Below are positions 32,532 through 43,920 of a DNA stretch of 64,000 nt, one piece after another. The stretch covers positions 1,736,001 through 1,800,000 of the forward strand of contig JAVLRN010000001.1 of assembly GCA_032821775.1 (NCBI GenBank), given 5' to 3'. The position numbers and the translations under genes were made by a program. Numbering within the stretch: position 1 is the stretch's first letter; every line of letters begins with the position of its first letter. The notes under the pieces were generated by a model, which did not search any database, had not been told where the DNA came from, and worked only from the letters and a program-made list of their open reading frames with translations. The DNA comes from Sanguinoderma infundibulare. Taxonomy: Eukaryota > Basidiomycota > Agaricomycetes > Polyporales > Polyporaceae.

Positions 32532-35500
32532 TTACCACGCCAGCCTTGCAACGATGCTCTTCGGATATTGCCTGACGATGAGCTTGCGGATCTCGTCCAA
32601 TCTGATGATACAAGTCGTCAGAACTGACGATACGGAAGAGACGCAGAGGTTGCTCTCACATGAGAAGGCCAATACCGAACGTGATCGGAATGAAGAAAAA
32701 TTCAACTGGGACCCCACGTGTCTGAAACACCTTCTGGCTGTGGGATGGGACCATGGTTAACCCAACTTGTCACTCTTCAACAAGGCATGGACAAGAGACT
32801 TACAACCACGGGACGTAGCTGAAGAAGATGCCGATGCACAGTGCCATTCCGGCGGCGGGGAAAACCCACGGATTAGACATAGGCGTGTGCTGAAAGATGC
32901 TCAGCTTCCGTCCACGAGTGGCGAAGAGGTTTCTGAGTGCGCACACATAAGTACGTGTTACAGCACATGGAGCACACGCAAGCACTTACCCCCATTGCAT
33001 AAGCACGAGAGTGAAGAAGTATACGCTCTGCGCCGTGAACAGAAGTTCATCGGTCAAACCCGGCCAGTTGCCGAATCCAAGCACGAGATTCGAGAATGGG
33101 ACGCCGTGCATCTGGAGGTACCAGAAGGACCTAGTGAACAAGTGGGCCCATCAGCACTTGACACTGACGTTGACGGGACGCAGACCTACATGGACATAGC
33201 ACACAGGGTTTCTAGGATACCGAGGAAGGCGTACGCCTGAAGAAGCAGCTTGTAGTCCGCTAGCCGCTCCTTCTTGATATTCCGAGGCGGACGCTCGAGA
33301 AGACCAGACTCGGGCTTCTCCAAACAGAGACTCAGAGCTGGCAAGACATCCGTCTACAGCAAGTTGAGTAATGTACCCCACGCGCCGGAACATACAACAC
33401 GTACGGCAACGCAAATTATAATCATCCTATTGCAGGCAGTGCACTGGTCAGCTCAATAAATTTGTGCAGAGAGGCAGTTACATACTGGATGTTACTGAGC
33501 ATCTGTGGAACACCAATAAAGATGTTCAGCAGGATGGGCATGAGTTCGGAGAAACTAAAAGAAAAGCGTCAGAAATAACCTCCAACCCGTTGCCAAAGGA
33601 CAGGGGCTCACCTTCCGGCGGGTAGCAGGTACAGGACGGTCTTCTTGAGATTATCAAACACAAGACGGCCGTACTCCAGCGCAATGACGATGGCCGAGAA
33701 GTCGTCCAGCAGCACCATGTCCGCAGCCTCGCGCGCGACGTCGGACCCCTCTCCCATCGCGATACCACCTGTGTCAGGAGAGGAAGGGGTCAGCACCGCA
33801 CATCCGCCGAACGGTGAGCAGCATGTGTCCACTCACAGTCGGCGGCCTTCAGCGACGGCGCGTCATTGACCCCGTCGCCCGTCATCGCGACGACGCAGTG
33901 CCTCTTCTTGAACTCGTGCACGATCCGAAGCTTCTGCTCCGGCGTCGTGCGCGCAAAGACGATCTCCTCGTATTGGCAGAGGGACTCCACTTGCGTTTCG
34001 TCCAGCTTCTCGAGCTCGGGTCCGGTGAGGACTATGCTCTTCCGGGTAGCGTTTTCTGAATCCGTCTCTGCCTCCGTGCTGGGCGCCGGAACCTCGTCCT
34101 TCGAGGCTACAGGAAGATCCGCCAGGTGGTGTATGCGGCTAGCGTCGGTGATGATACCAGCCTGCGTAGCGATAGCGACCGAGGTCGTCGGGTGATCACC
34201 TATAACGTGCCAATGAACGGCTGGGGATAGATATAAACCGTTCTACGACATACCTGTGACGACGAAGAACCGAATGCCCGCCTTCCGGCATGTCTTGACG
34301 ACGTCCGGGATGCTCGGCTTCAGCGGGTCGATCAGCCCAACCAAACCCACGATGACTAGGTTGTCACGGAGAGATTCGACAAGGTCGGCGAACTCTTCAG
34401 ATTGAGGGTCATCGTCCTTCGAGATCTCATTCTCCCGCACGACCCTGCGAGCGAGGAGCAAAACACGCTGGCCGTCCCGGGCCCATTGTTCCTGCACGCG
34501 CGTAATACGTTCAAGGACCGGCGGTGAAAGCGGGGTTGGCTCGCCGCCTTCGGGGTTCGACACGAACTTGCAACGGGGAAGGAGGACCTCAGGCGCGCCT
34601 TTGACCAGCAGAAGGAAATCCGACGCCGAGAAATTGTCCGCGGCCACTATCGGAGCCGGAGGTTCAGGAAGGTCGGACTGGCACAATTTCAGCATGTATT
34701 TGTTCTGTGCACGTTATGGAACGGTAAGCCCAAGTCATCCGTTCGGAGCATCCCGATCTCATACCTTCGAGTTAAAATTGACCTTAAAGACCTCCTTCCA
34801 CGAACTGCGCAGCGGGTCTGCCGGAAGTACGCTATCCGAGAATCGAAGGATAGCGGCATCTGAAACGCTTGCAAATGAGACATGTAACGGAAGCGTATAG
34901 GGTTTCGATCCCTACCCGTTGCATCTCCCGAGATGGCCCTCTCCGATCCGTCGCTCTTGGGTGCACCGAACATAGCTGCATTGCATAGCCCACCAACGGC
35001 AATGACCTGAGAGAGGTTTGCGGCAACAGCAGGTGTAGCATCCGCCAAGACGGACTTGTACGCAGAGGACTCGAACGCCCGATCGTCAACCGCAACGTTG
35101 ACCACATGCATCTTGTTCTGGGTCAACGTTCCTGTCTTGTCCTGGAAAATTGATCATCGGTCAGTCAATCGTATAGGAGAAGTTTAGCAAACCCACAGAA
35201 CACAACACATTGACTGATCCTAAAGTTTCCACGATAGACAGGGACCTGAGACGTTGTCAGGCATAGTCGGACTGCGCCACAAAGATAGTACCCACTTGCA
35301 GAGGACCTTGTGCTTGCTCAGTGTGTGAGCCACCTTTGCGAGAGACAACGTGACGGCGACAGGCCTGCCAGCCGAATTAGAACCATGGGGCGATATGAGA
35401 TGGAATGTGACTTACAATCCTTCCGGGACGAATGCGACTATAGCAGCATATCAGACAGATTAGCCATCGAGACACCATCGACTCCGCTCACCCATGACGG

Positions 35501-36935
35501 AGACGACATCGATAAGGAGGCCGGAAACGTTGATGTAGGACGGGAAGGTAGGATGCAACCTAGCAGGACACTATTGGAATAGATGAAATGTGTTCGAATA
35601 TCGTCGACATACCATGCTGCCCATAGGATGACGAGTAAGACTGCGATGCTAGTCGCGAGCGAGGCTATGATAAGGACGAAGTACAAAATCTCGCGTTGAA
35701 GGGTTGTCATCCTGTACGTCTCTATGGATGACAGCTTCGCAATTCGGCCGCTGCAATACTAATGTTAGATCGGTAGATGGAATCGGAAATAGTTCCTGCT
35801 TACAAGACGGTGTGGTCTCCTGTCTGGATGACAAGCCCCATACCAGAACCACCGACGCAGTGCGTACCTTGAAGAGCGATGTTCTTGGTCTGTGTAACAC
35901 AGTTGGCAACCGGGTCCCAACGACGAGTGACGTATACTTACCTCAAGGAAATTCTTGTCCGTCATCTCAACGCGACCCGCGATGGGCTCGCTCTGTCACG
36001 GTCCCAACGGTAAGTCACAATCAACGCCATCGTCTTGATTTTCGCGCTCACGCACCTCGCCAGTCAAGATGCTACGGTCGAACCGGAGGTCCCCGCTAAC
36101 TTGAATCAGCCTCAAGTCCGCCGGTACCTTCTCGCCGAGGCCGATGGAGATGATATCGCCGTTAACGAGTTCAGACGCGGCCATCTTGATCTGGTTGCCG
36201 TCCCTGAGGACCAGTACGTCTGAAGGAAGCATCCCTTTGATGGACGACATGACCCTCGAAGTCGAGAAATCCTGCCAAGCGTTGAACCCGGCTTGGAGGA
36301 GCAGGACGATGAGGAGCACAATAGCCAGGGCCAGGTTCGACGTCTGTGGATTTGGGTTGCCCAAAGGTTTCCTATCACCCAATGGTTCACGCAAGATGGG
36401 CTATGGAAGGAGACGAACGAACGTACCACGCAATGAAGCAGATGATGCTGGCGATGAGAAGCAGGCTTCCAAATCCACCCAAGAACCACTCCAGAACCTT
36501 GCGCGCCATGTTGCTCTTCGGCGGACTGATGACGTTCTTGCCATGTTGCTGCTGACGACGCTGCACCTGGGCGGTATCCAGGCCGGTTCGCTGCAAGACA
36601 CTGAGTCGCTGAAGCGCCTCGTCGGCGGTGATAATGTGCCAGTCAAGGGCAATGAGGTCTAGGACACCACTGTGAGCTCTGGTAGGCGCACATATCTTAG
36701 CAGGCGTACCTTGAACAGTGTTCTTCCGAGTGGCCTCTCCTTCGGGAGCTGTGCGAGTCTCAACATGAATGCTGAGCGTCCTGAACTCGGAGGTTAAACG
36801 GGGAATAGTTCCGCGCCGAGAGGTTGGCAGTCGAGAACGGTCGACCTCCTCAGCCTCAACGGTGACATGTCGAGGGAACCGCGTCAACTTCTCCGCCTGA
36901 GCTTCGAGGTCGGATGGCGTGGAGGGGAACGACAT
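32532..36935 (-). CDS. P-type cation ATPase, type IIC-like (Na+/K+-ATPase alpha-like)
   Basis: Membrane ATPase that moves cations using an aspartyl-phosphate intermediate. Conserved parts in order: N-terminal [13 protein letters not shown]1-M2 ([36 protein letters not shown]); actuator [20 protein letters not shown] and SILTGE joined to [11 protein letters not shown]4 [16 protein letters not shown]; phosphorylation site [12 protein letters not shown]; nucleotide site [26 protein letters not shown]; hinge [20 protein letters not shown] and [13 protein letters not shown]-terminal helices ending [13 protein letters not shown]. The C-terminal pattern and the EKPESGL..RPPRN loop resemble Na,K-ATPase alpha chains rather than PMR1 or SERCA. 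No beta subunit is nearby. An in-frame intron between TVQ and DLIALDW is likely. The start could instead be the ATG at 37083, using a 127-nt intron. Ion specificity cannot be read from this. Confidence 0.88.
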
Positions 36936-37465
36936 TGGGGTGTTGACAAGCGTTCAGCACCCCCACCGAAACCGGACAGTTATAAGTATGTCTTGCGGCG
37001 ATAACGTCATGCAAAGGGGAAAAGATAGGAATCACATTACCGTCTAGTGAAGACGGAGGTGTCAAAACGAGGGATTTGGCCATTGGACAGAAGGTATGTT
37101 AAGTCAAATGAGTGAGTTGGGCCATTGGTGCGCCAAAACCGTCACACGGCACAAACCCGTTCAACCACCTTTTCTGGTAATCACCGTGGAGCCAATCTGG
37201 CACGCTCGAGAAACAAAAAAACCATCCGCACGGAAGCGCTCAGATAGGGAATTATCCATGGAACTATATCAACTGGCGCTGAAAACCAGACAGGGGACAG
37301 AGCGGATGAAACAGAAGACCGATTCTGTGACAGGGGAGTACGTAGCCTTGTGGAATGGTGGCTGTTAGCGGCGAATCGATGAGTGGCACGCTCAAACGCA
37401 AGCACAGACCTTCGGGAACCCGGAACCGGGCCCCAGCTGCGGAGGAAATGCTCTTAAACATATGC
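36936..37465 (-). promoter_or_regulatory. ATPase promoter / upstream gene 3' region
   Basis: 530 bp between two minus-strand genes. It includes an alternative ATG at 37083 that could begin the ATPase through a spliced first exon. No element is recognised. Confidence 0.4.
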
Positions 37466-40393
37466 CTACGTCATTGATGGTGAAGAACCACGTACATGGC
37501 TGCCCAGAAGCTCGGCCATAGGACGTATCCGCTGGCGTAGAATCGCCGCATATTCTCCAGCTTCCCCTCCACAACTGTCTCCGAGCATTTTCAATTTCGT
37601 CATTAAGCATGCTGTCCAGGGGCAGGAGAGGCAGTACCGAACTTGTTTATGGCTTAGATATCAATATCATTAGATAGCGTGGGAGGCTAACGTACGAGTA
37701 TGCTCGTTGGCGTGCTTCACTAAGCTGAGGAGGGCACTGCAGATGGCTGGCGCGACGAATAGACCAACGGGTTCTTCTGATCCGACCACAGTCAAGCCCC
37801 TTGCCAAGATGAATAGCAGCGCATCTCGAAAATAGCTCCAGATATCCGCCCAGAGCAGGTGGTTGCAGTTGTGCAAATACTGCGCCGTCGCTCGCACGTA
37901 CGCCGCCATCGAGGCTTCCCTAGATGTCAGTGATGGTGGCAAAAGATAGACGGCAAAATTTACTCAACCAGCAAGAAGTAAATCGGTCGGATCCGCACTG
38001 CTTGCGAGTTCCCATAAGATTTGGTGTTCGCACCACCGCTCCAGGGGTTGGAACGTTGGGTTGTCCCTACGTTCCTCAACCACCGAAAACAGGCCCACCG
38101 CGGCGTCACCTATTACATTCCACACTCGAGGGCATGAGCCTATTGCGCTGCACAGAGCGGAAAGGAGCCGATAGACAGCGTCGGAATTGAAGTAATTCGG
38201 CGTTCCGGCCATCCAGATCAGGGAAAGAAACTGAGCAGTTTGCCTTACGGCTCGCAGTGTACAATGGGATACGGCCGGACCGAGGTAGAGTCTGACCCAA
38301 ATAAATGAGTTGTGCACGCACCACAGTAGCTGACACTCACCGGCCTAATGCGAGCAGTCCTAGAAGGATAGGATTAAGGTCACTGGATGGATGCCGACGC
38401 AAATCACGGCATACTCACTTTCGTCGAACTTCCTGGTGCACTCGGTCTTCGATTCGGAGAAGACAGCAGCGGCTACTTTCAAGTAGGCCGGGAAGAAGGA
38501 GAGAGCTTCGAGAATCGAATCCTTTGCTGCGAGCCGTCAGCGCATTAGTGTTGATAGGTAGATGTTTCTGCTTACCGGCGAGTTCCGCTTCCTCATCCGC
38601 CAATAGTGCGAAGAGTTCACACAGCATGCTCTGTATGACGCCAATCGAGGGCCCATCAACCTCCACGAGCCGCAGAAGGTACTTCATGCTCCAGCACAAT
38701 TTGACGATAACATCCCGCGTCGCAAGGGTCCACAACTTGGACTCCGTGTCCTTCATGGCGCGGAGTGTGCAGAGTAACAGGCGCTGATTCATAAGGTTAG
38801 TGTGGATGTCCATCTCAAGCGAAGAAAACACTTACTGCCATCATCGATAGGGCAGGCATAGGGCGACTTGTGAGGGCGACAATAAGGTCCCGATCGCCTG
38901 AATTGTCGGCATTGAGCCAGAGGCATCCGTCCGATGGCAGGACCATGTTGTGCAACCATACAACAGTCTATCGATGAGTGGGTAAGATTGTATGAAAGGA
39001 CAGTATGATTAGTTCTCACGAGATGTTCAATAACTTCAGAATTGTGGAGACGACCATCGATCCAGGTAGACCAGGTCCAAGGAACCGTTGTGCCCCATCT
39101 TGTTAGAATCACGGATGCAGTGTCGATAGTCGCAGGAGGTGATATGATGGAACACGGGGACTGACTCGGGTCCAGTTGGAGAATGGCTTCCATCACATCC
39201 CCAAGGACAGCACATGACTGTGGCCGACATGACAAGTCCAAGCTTGACGGTTCGCCAGACGCAACCACCTTTCGAAAGATCAACCAGTGCTCTCCACGTA
39301 GATGTAAGGAATAACCTTACCGCATACAGGGACACGAACATAGCAAACGAAATGCGTTCTTGTTCGTTGGTACCCTCGACGTTGAGATGGGTATTCCAAT
39401 TGGGATTGGTAACGATCCGTCTGATGCGTGCATCAAAAGCTTCAAGTAGAGTGTCTCCCCTTTCAGAGGAAAACGTGAGATGCGGCTTGTGATAGAGCAA
39501 CCACCATGGAAACGTACTCATCGAAAGGCGGGGTGTCTCCAGCAAGTTGTGGAACCATCACGTAAACACCGAAAAGAAGGCTCGACGCAAGACGAACGGC
39601 GGCAGGCGAATGGTGCTCGGCGCGCAATACACCTGTGACATCGCTCCAGCATTCTTGACAAAAAAGTAAGCAATAGAAGTATAAAGGTGTGTCCTCATCC
39701 TCACCGGGCAATTGTGTTGCCGCGCGTAGCATGTCATCGTCCCTCTGAGCGAGGATCGTGCGCGGCTGATGCTCCTGCGAAGAGACAACGCCACAAAGAC
39801 TTCCGGCAGCAGAGATTACCGCTTGTCCCAGTTTAGCAAGAATCACGTCAACCCAGCAGACGATGGCAGACATCACTTGGACATCTGTGTTATGTGCCGC
39901 GATGTCGTGAATCACCACCCTGTATTCGAACAGGATGGTCAGGAATGAAAGATCCACTGCATATACAAGGCGCCTTCAGTGTCAGCAACGAATACTAGGA
40001 AAAGACGACCCTACATAGCAATCGAAGCGTCTCTTCCACCTCAGCACGCGTGCCTTCGCTGAAGGGACTGAATTCGATGACGCGATCAAGGAAACGCAGT
40101 ACTGTGCCCGATGCGGACCAGATTTGCTCGAGAGAGCGTTCATCCTGTTCGGCAAGGTAAGACGGAGGGTCTGGCGCACACGAGAAGGGAAACCGAGAAG
40201 GGAAACTTACATTTTCTACTGCGCATATATCTAGGTCCCGTAACGTTTCTAAAGTGGCCCGCAAATGCGAGACGTTAGTGAACGGAGGTTCTCCCGTACG
40301 GCCGATCCGAGTAGACGTCTCCATGAAGGTTGCTGGGTCCCACCCCGAGACGGACCCTCCAGATTCAGATTCAGTGTCGCTTGAGACCGACAT
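37466..40393 (-). CDS. Orphan alpha-helical (HEAT/ARM-like) repeat protein
   Basis: A multi-exon gene of roughly 700-800 residues. The start is ATG at 40393 (MSVSSDTESESGGSVSGWDP), 160 bp after the Rpc37 stop on the same strand. After an acidic N-terminus the protein is made of successive amphipathic helices, for example LEQIWSASGTVLRFLDRVIE, VMSAIVCWVDVILAKLGQAV, VRLASSLLFGVYVMVPQLAG, LLCTLRAMKDTESKLWTLAT, YLLRLVEVDGPSIGVIQSML and LLSALCSAIGSCPRVWNVIG, typical of HEAT or armadillo solenoids (importin, exportin or scaffold-like). Every exon junction checked keeps frame. The 3' end is the least sure: with the GTACGT donor after NEHT the reading frame ends ..AAILRQRIRPMAELLG.. at 37466; a different donor would extend it to 37392. 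No catalytic motif is seen, and I cannot name a family. Confidence 0.7.
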
Positions 40394-40552
40394 AAGATGG
40401 ATGGTTAGCTGGAGGTTCAAGGTCAGATGAGATATTACTCAAGCGCTCATGTAGCAACGGGCCAAAGACGGCCTGTGTCGCGGGTAGAACCGAAGGAGGA
40501 CGGCACCCTTGGAGGGATGGCAATGAATCGGATACGAATGTACTTGCACGGG

Positions 40553-41513
40553 TCACAATCCAGGTACATTCTTTAGGAGACTTGTGATATCTGTCTTACA
40601 TTCCAGCTCTTCGAAAGAGGTCGAGAAAACAGATTCGAATGCCTCGTTCGCCTCCGCCGTCTGGAACGATACAGTTTAGTGTTAGGTAGATCAAACGACG
40701 CGACGCGCTCACCTCTCCTCCGCAATACTCATAATCGTCCCAACGCTCATCCTCCTCGGCATGTATCAGCGTGAGCATTTCTCTGCGTATTTGAGTCATG
40801 CCGCCCGTGAACTGCAATCCCTGGCTTTCTCCCGTTTTGCGGATAGCCACCTGCACTTCTTTCGCCTCGCCAGCAGGTTTCTTCTCTTTCTTGGGTGCGG
40901 GTGCGGGCGCGGGTTCGTCTGGATCGGGAGGCGGACCATCGTCCTCGTCGTCTTCATCTACTCCACGGGTACGCCGGCTTTTCCGCAGATGCGTGTCCAT
41001 GTAGGTCAGGGTTGGTCGGAATTGATGGGTTTCGCTTATTGGATGCAAATGTAACCGCCCTCCACAAGCCTCAAGATCTGTGCTGAAACGAGAGAATGGC
41101 CATGACTTACCTTCACGAAGAACACCCAAGACATATGACCCCGTCTGTGGAACTTGTTCACTTCGCATGCGGACCTCCGACAACCTCGCCTGGTCCCCTT
41201 CCCTCTGCTTCACTTTGGGCAACTCTTGATTCTTCTCCTTGTCGTCCTCCACCCGCGCGGCACCAAGTTCTGTTGACCGCTCGCCATTCCACACCTCCGG
41301 ACGCGTGTCGACTGGAACGTGAACCTCGAGCCGCTTGACCCTTGGCTTTAGACGTGCGCAGATGCGCTTGCCGCTCGCGGCTGCCGATGGCGGAACCTCT
41401 AGTGGTCGTGTAAGCAGAGGAAACTGGTGAAGCTGGATGTCTGGTTGGAGAGCATTTGAATAGTGGATGGGAATCACGTTAACGAGCCTGTCCTCGACAT
41501 CCATCGAGTCCAT
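40553..41513 (-). CDS. RPC37: RNA polymerase III subunit RPC5 / Rpc37 (Sin-like family)
   Basis: Subunit of the TFIIF-like Rpc37-Rpc53 subcomplex of RNA polymerase III, acting in initiation, termination and reinitiation at tRNA and 5S genes in the nucleus. Three exons (41513-41111, 41059-40713, 40660-40553) give 285 residues. The family block is clear: VIPIHYSNALQPDIQLHQFP, LLTRPLEVPPSA, KPRVKRLEVHVPVDTRPEVW, then LSEVRMRSEQVPQTGSYVLG and, after splicing out 41060-41110, GRLHLHPISETHQFRPTLTY. An acidic Pro/Lys linker follows, then VQVAIRKTGESQ and the C-terminal ITSLLKNVPGL. I end the protein at 40553 because splicing on into the next frame would break it. It starts 162 bp from, and divergent to, TFIIIA. 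Length is close to that of yeast Rpc37. Confidence 0.93.
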
Positions 41514-41675
41514 GGTCGTGGACGGCAGTAGACGCCCATGAGAGTCGCGAAGATCTTGGGCGCGTAAATTTCCTGGAAAGCCAGCGGCTGCACAGTGGTC
41601 CAGCTCGAGGTGCAGAAGGCCTCTTCAGGTCCGTGCTACACTCGCTTTACTGCTTTATGTGTCCTATTGCATGAC
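41514..41675. promoter_or_regulatory. 162-bp bidirectional promoter between RPC37 and TFIIIA
   Basis: Two outward-facing RNA polymerase III genes share this spacer, so core promoters and 5' leaders must both lie within it. On the TFIIIA side, ATGs at 41657 and 41671 open two short upstream frames (MCPIA and MTWQP). The second overlaps the main ATG at 41676. No TATA box is obvious. Confidence 0.65.
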
Positions 41676-43405
41676 ATGGCAACCATAATCGACCCATCCA
41701 GTTCGTCCGCTACCACTGTTACTCTTGGAAAACGAAAGCATCGCGATTCCCTCGTCATCCACCTCTCGTCGCCCGCACCAAGTTGCGAAAATGATCCTAC
41801 ATTCACCGAATCCGAGTACGAGCCTGGCCATGTATCCGACCCTTCGGCCATAGCACCTCCTTCCCGTACCTTGAAGGCAAAGCGCCGCTATGCATGTGCG
41901 TCCGAAGGGTGTAGCAAGACATATACGAAACCCTCGAGATTAGCGGAGCACGAACGTTCTCATACAGGAGACGTGCGTTACCGAAACGAATCACGCATAT
42001 GATAACCGCTAACGTTGCGTTTATTCGTAGCGGCCTTTTGTTTGTGATACGTGCAACAAGTCGTACCTACGCGAGACCCACCTCCAAGCACATGCCCGCA
42101 CACATCTCCCCAGCTCTGCGAAGCCATTTGCTTGTGAGGAGCCAGGTTGTGGAAAGCGATTCTGGACCGCACAGCATCTACGCGCACATACCGACCTTCA
42201 CCGAGGAGAAAAGCCATTCAAGGTGCGTGTTTCGCAACTCATCCACGCCTGCCCGAAACCTGATCCGCAGTCGTTGGTAGTGCATGGAGGAGCACTGCGA
42301 TGCGGCTTTCTCCAAACACCACCAATTGCGGGAACACGTTTGCACCGAGCATTCTCCCCCGGGAACCAAGCCCTATCGCTGCGACCAGCCAGGTTGTACG
42401 AAGTCGTTTGCAACGAACCAGAAACTCACCGCGCACTCGAAAACGCACAATGGTACGGGCCTCCTGCGCATGAAATGGACAGCGAAGTTGAGAGACTTGC
42501 TTTCACAGACAGACGATACACCTGCGTTCACCAGTCTTGTCTGCCCGCGGAAAACACAGACCCGACATACTACCCCACCTGGTCTGCCTTGCAGCACCAC
42601 ATGCGGACGGCGCATCCCCCAACCTGTCCATACTCGTCGTGTAACGGCAAGACGTTCTCTCAGCAGAAGGGTCTCCGCGCTCACCTGAAGATCCACGCAC
42701 AACGGGACCAAGAAGACAACCTGGACGACGTCCCTAGCTCCGGTTCGGAAGACGAAGGCGAGCGCGCGCATAAACGGCGGCGTGGTGGCGAGGTTGGACG
42801 GGATTGGATGTGCGAGGTCGACGGTTGCAGCAAGGATTTCAAATCGGTTCGTGCCACGTTTCGCCTTCCTCGATGTCACCAACGTTGACGACATTCCACA
42901 GAAAAAGGCTCTCACGACGCATCACAACATCGCACATCTCGGACGACGCGACTTTGTCTGCCCTCACGAGCACTGCAAGCGCGCGTTCGGGTACAAGCAT
43001 CTGCTGCAGCGCCACCTCGCGAAGCTACACGCACCCCAGCCCTCTTCGTCTGACGAGGACGCTCCGAATGGGGACGAGACGGAGCCTGAAGCGGACGCTG
43101 GAATGGATGTCGACTTCCTCACAGGCAAGACATACATCTCAGAAGCTAAGGAGGCTCTCAAACAAGCGACCAAGTTGCAATGCCCGTTCCCTTGTCTGCC
43201 ACACCAACTGTGCGGAGAGGTTGAGCAGCTTGCCTCCGGTAGCAAACGGGCGAACGCGTGCCAATACGTGTTCAGTCGTGCGTACGACTTGCGCCGCCAT
43301 CTCCACGCAGACCACAGCGTCGAGGTCGAGCGAGAGAAGGCTGACGATTGGGTGCGAGACGAGAAAAAGGCAAAGGCAGCAGCAATGCATCAACGTATCA
43401 TCTAG
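41676..43405 (+). CDS. PZF1: Transcription factor IIIA (C2H2 zinc-finger array)
   Basis: Binds the internal control region of 5S rRNA genes and recruits TFIIIC/TFIIIB and RNA polymerase III; it may also bind 5S RNA. Five exons (41676-41972, 42031-42222, 42281-42452, 42509-42846, 42902-43405) give 500 residues. After about 70 residues of basic/acidic leader come nine C2H2 fingers: YACASEGCSKTYTKPSRLAE, FVCDTCNKSYLRETHLQAH, FACEEPGCGKRFWTAQHLRA, FKCMEEHCDAAFSKHHQLRE, YRCDQPGCTKSFATNQKLTA, an enlarged sixth finger starting YTCVHQSC, PTCPYSSCNGKTFSQQKGLR, then, after an acidic linker with a HKRRRGG patch, WMCEVDGCSKDFKS and FVCPHEHCKRAFGYKHLLQR. A degenerate tenth finger (ACQYVFSRAYDLRRHL) lies near the end. 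Nine fingers with a split between 7 and 8 fits TFIIIA. The head-to-head position with RPC37 supports a Pol III role. Confidence 0.9.
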
Positions 43406-43920
43406 CTCTGTAGATGCCTCAGTCATGTACCATTATACCGAGGAAAAGGTGCACGTACCCCTGGTATAGATCTGCGACCAAGCTTAACTTAGAGTACTAT
43501 GGTATCCTAATAACCCGCCTCCTGGAGGGGCTACGAGTTCCCATCCGTTGCAAATGTGCCCATATTGTGCCTCAATAACGTGGTAGACATGCTAAGCTAG
43601 AGCTAGGTACGACAAGAGTGGCTAAATAATAGTAGTAAGAGTAAGGTTGCTTGGGAGAGGGGTGCGGAGGATATATAATGCGATGCTTGCGGAGACGACA
43701 GTCTCTATGGAGTGCAGACCCCAACGTCTCACGGGAGTCTTGGCCGCTAGAAAATACAGCAGGTATCGTCGGACATGTCCAGCGTCCACATTGCACATTT
43801 GACACAAGAATGATTGTGGGGAAGAACGAGAGGACGGTGATCGTGACTGACTCGTGATTATGGGGTCGTGGATCATACACAGGATGCCAGCCGTTACGAG
43901 AAGCATGAGCTACAGTGCCG
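43406..43920. other. Convergent 3' intergenic region
   Basis: 515 bp between the stops of TFIIIA (+) and the CNH/GYF protein (-). Low complexity is slight, and I see no gene. Confidence 0.45.

Noticed and set aside
36936..37083. Alternative first exon for the P-type ATPase (ATG 37083)
   Set aside because: It works in phase only with a CGAAG acceptor and a 127-nt intron; the simple ATG at 36935 needs neither. Kept as an alternative in the gene note.
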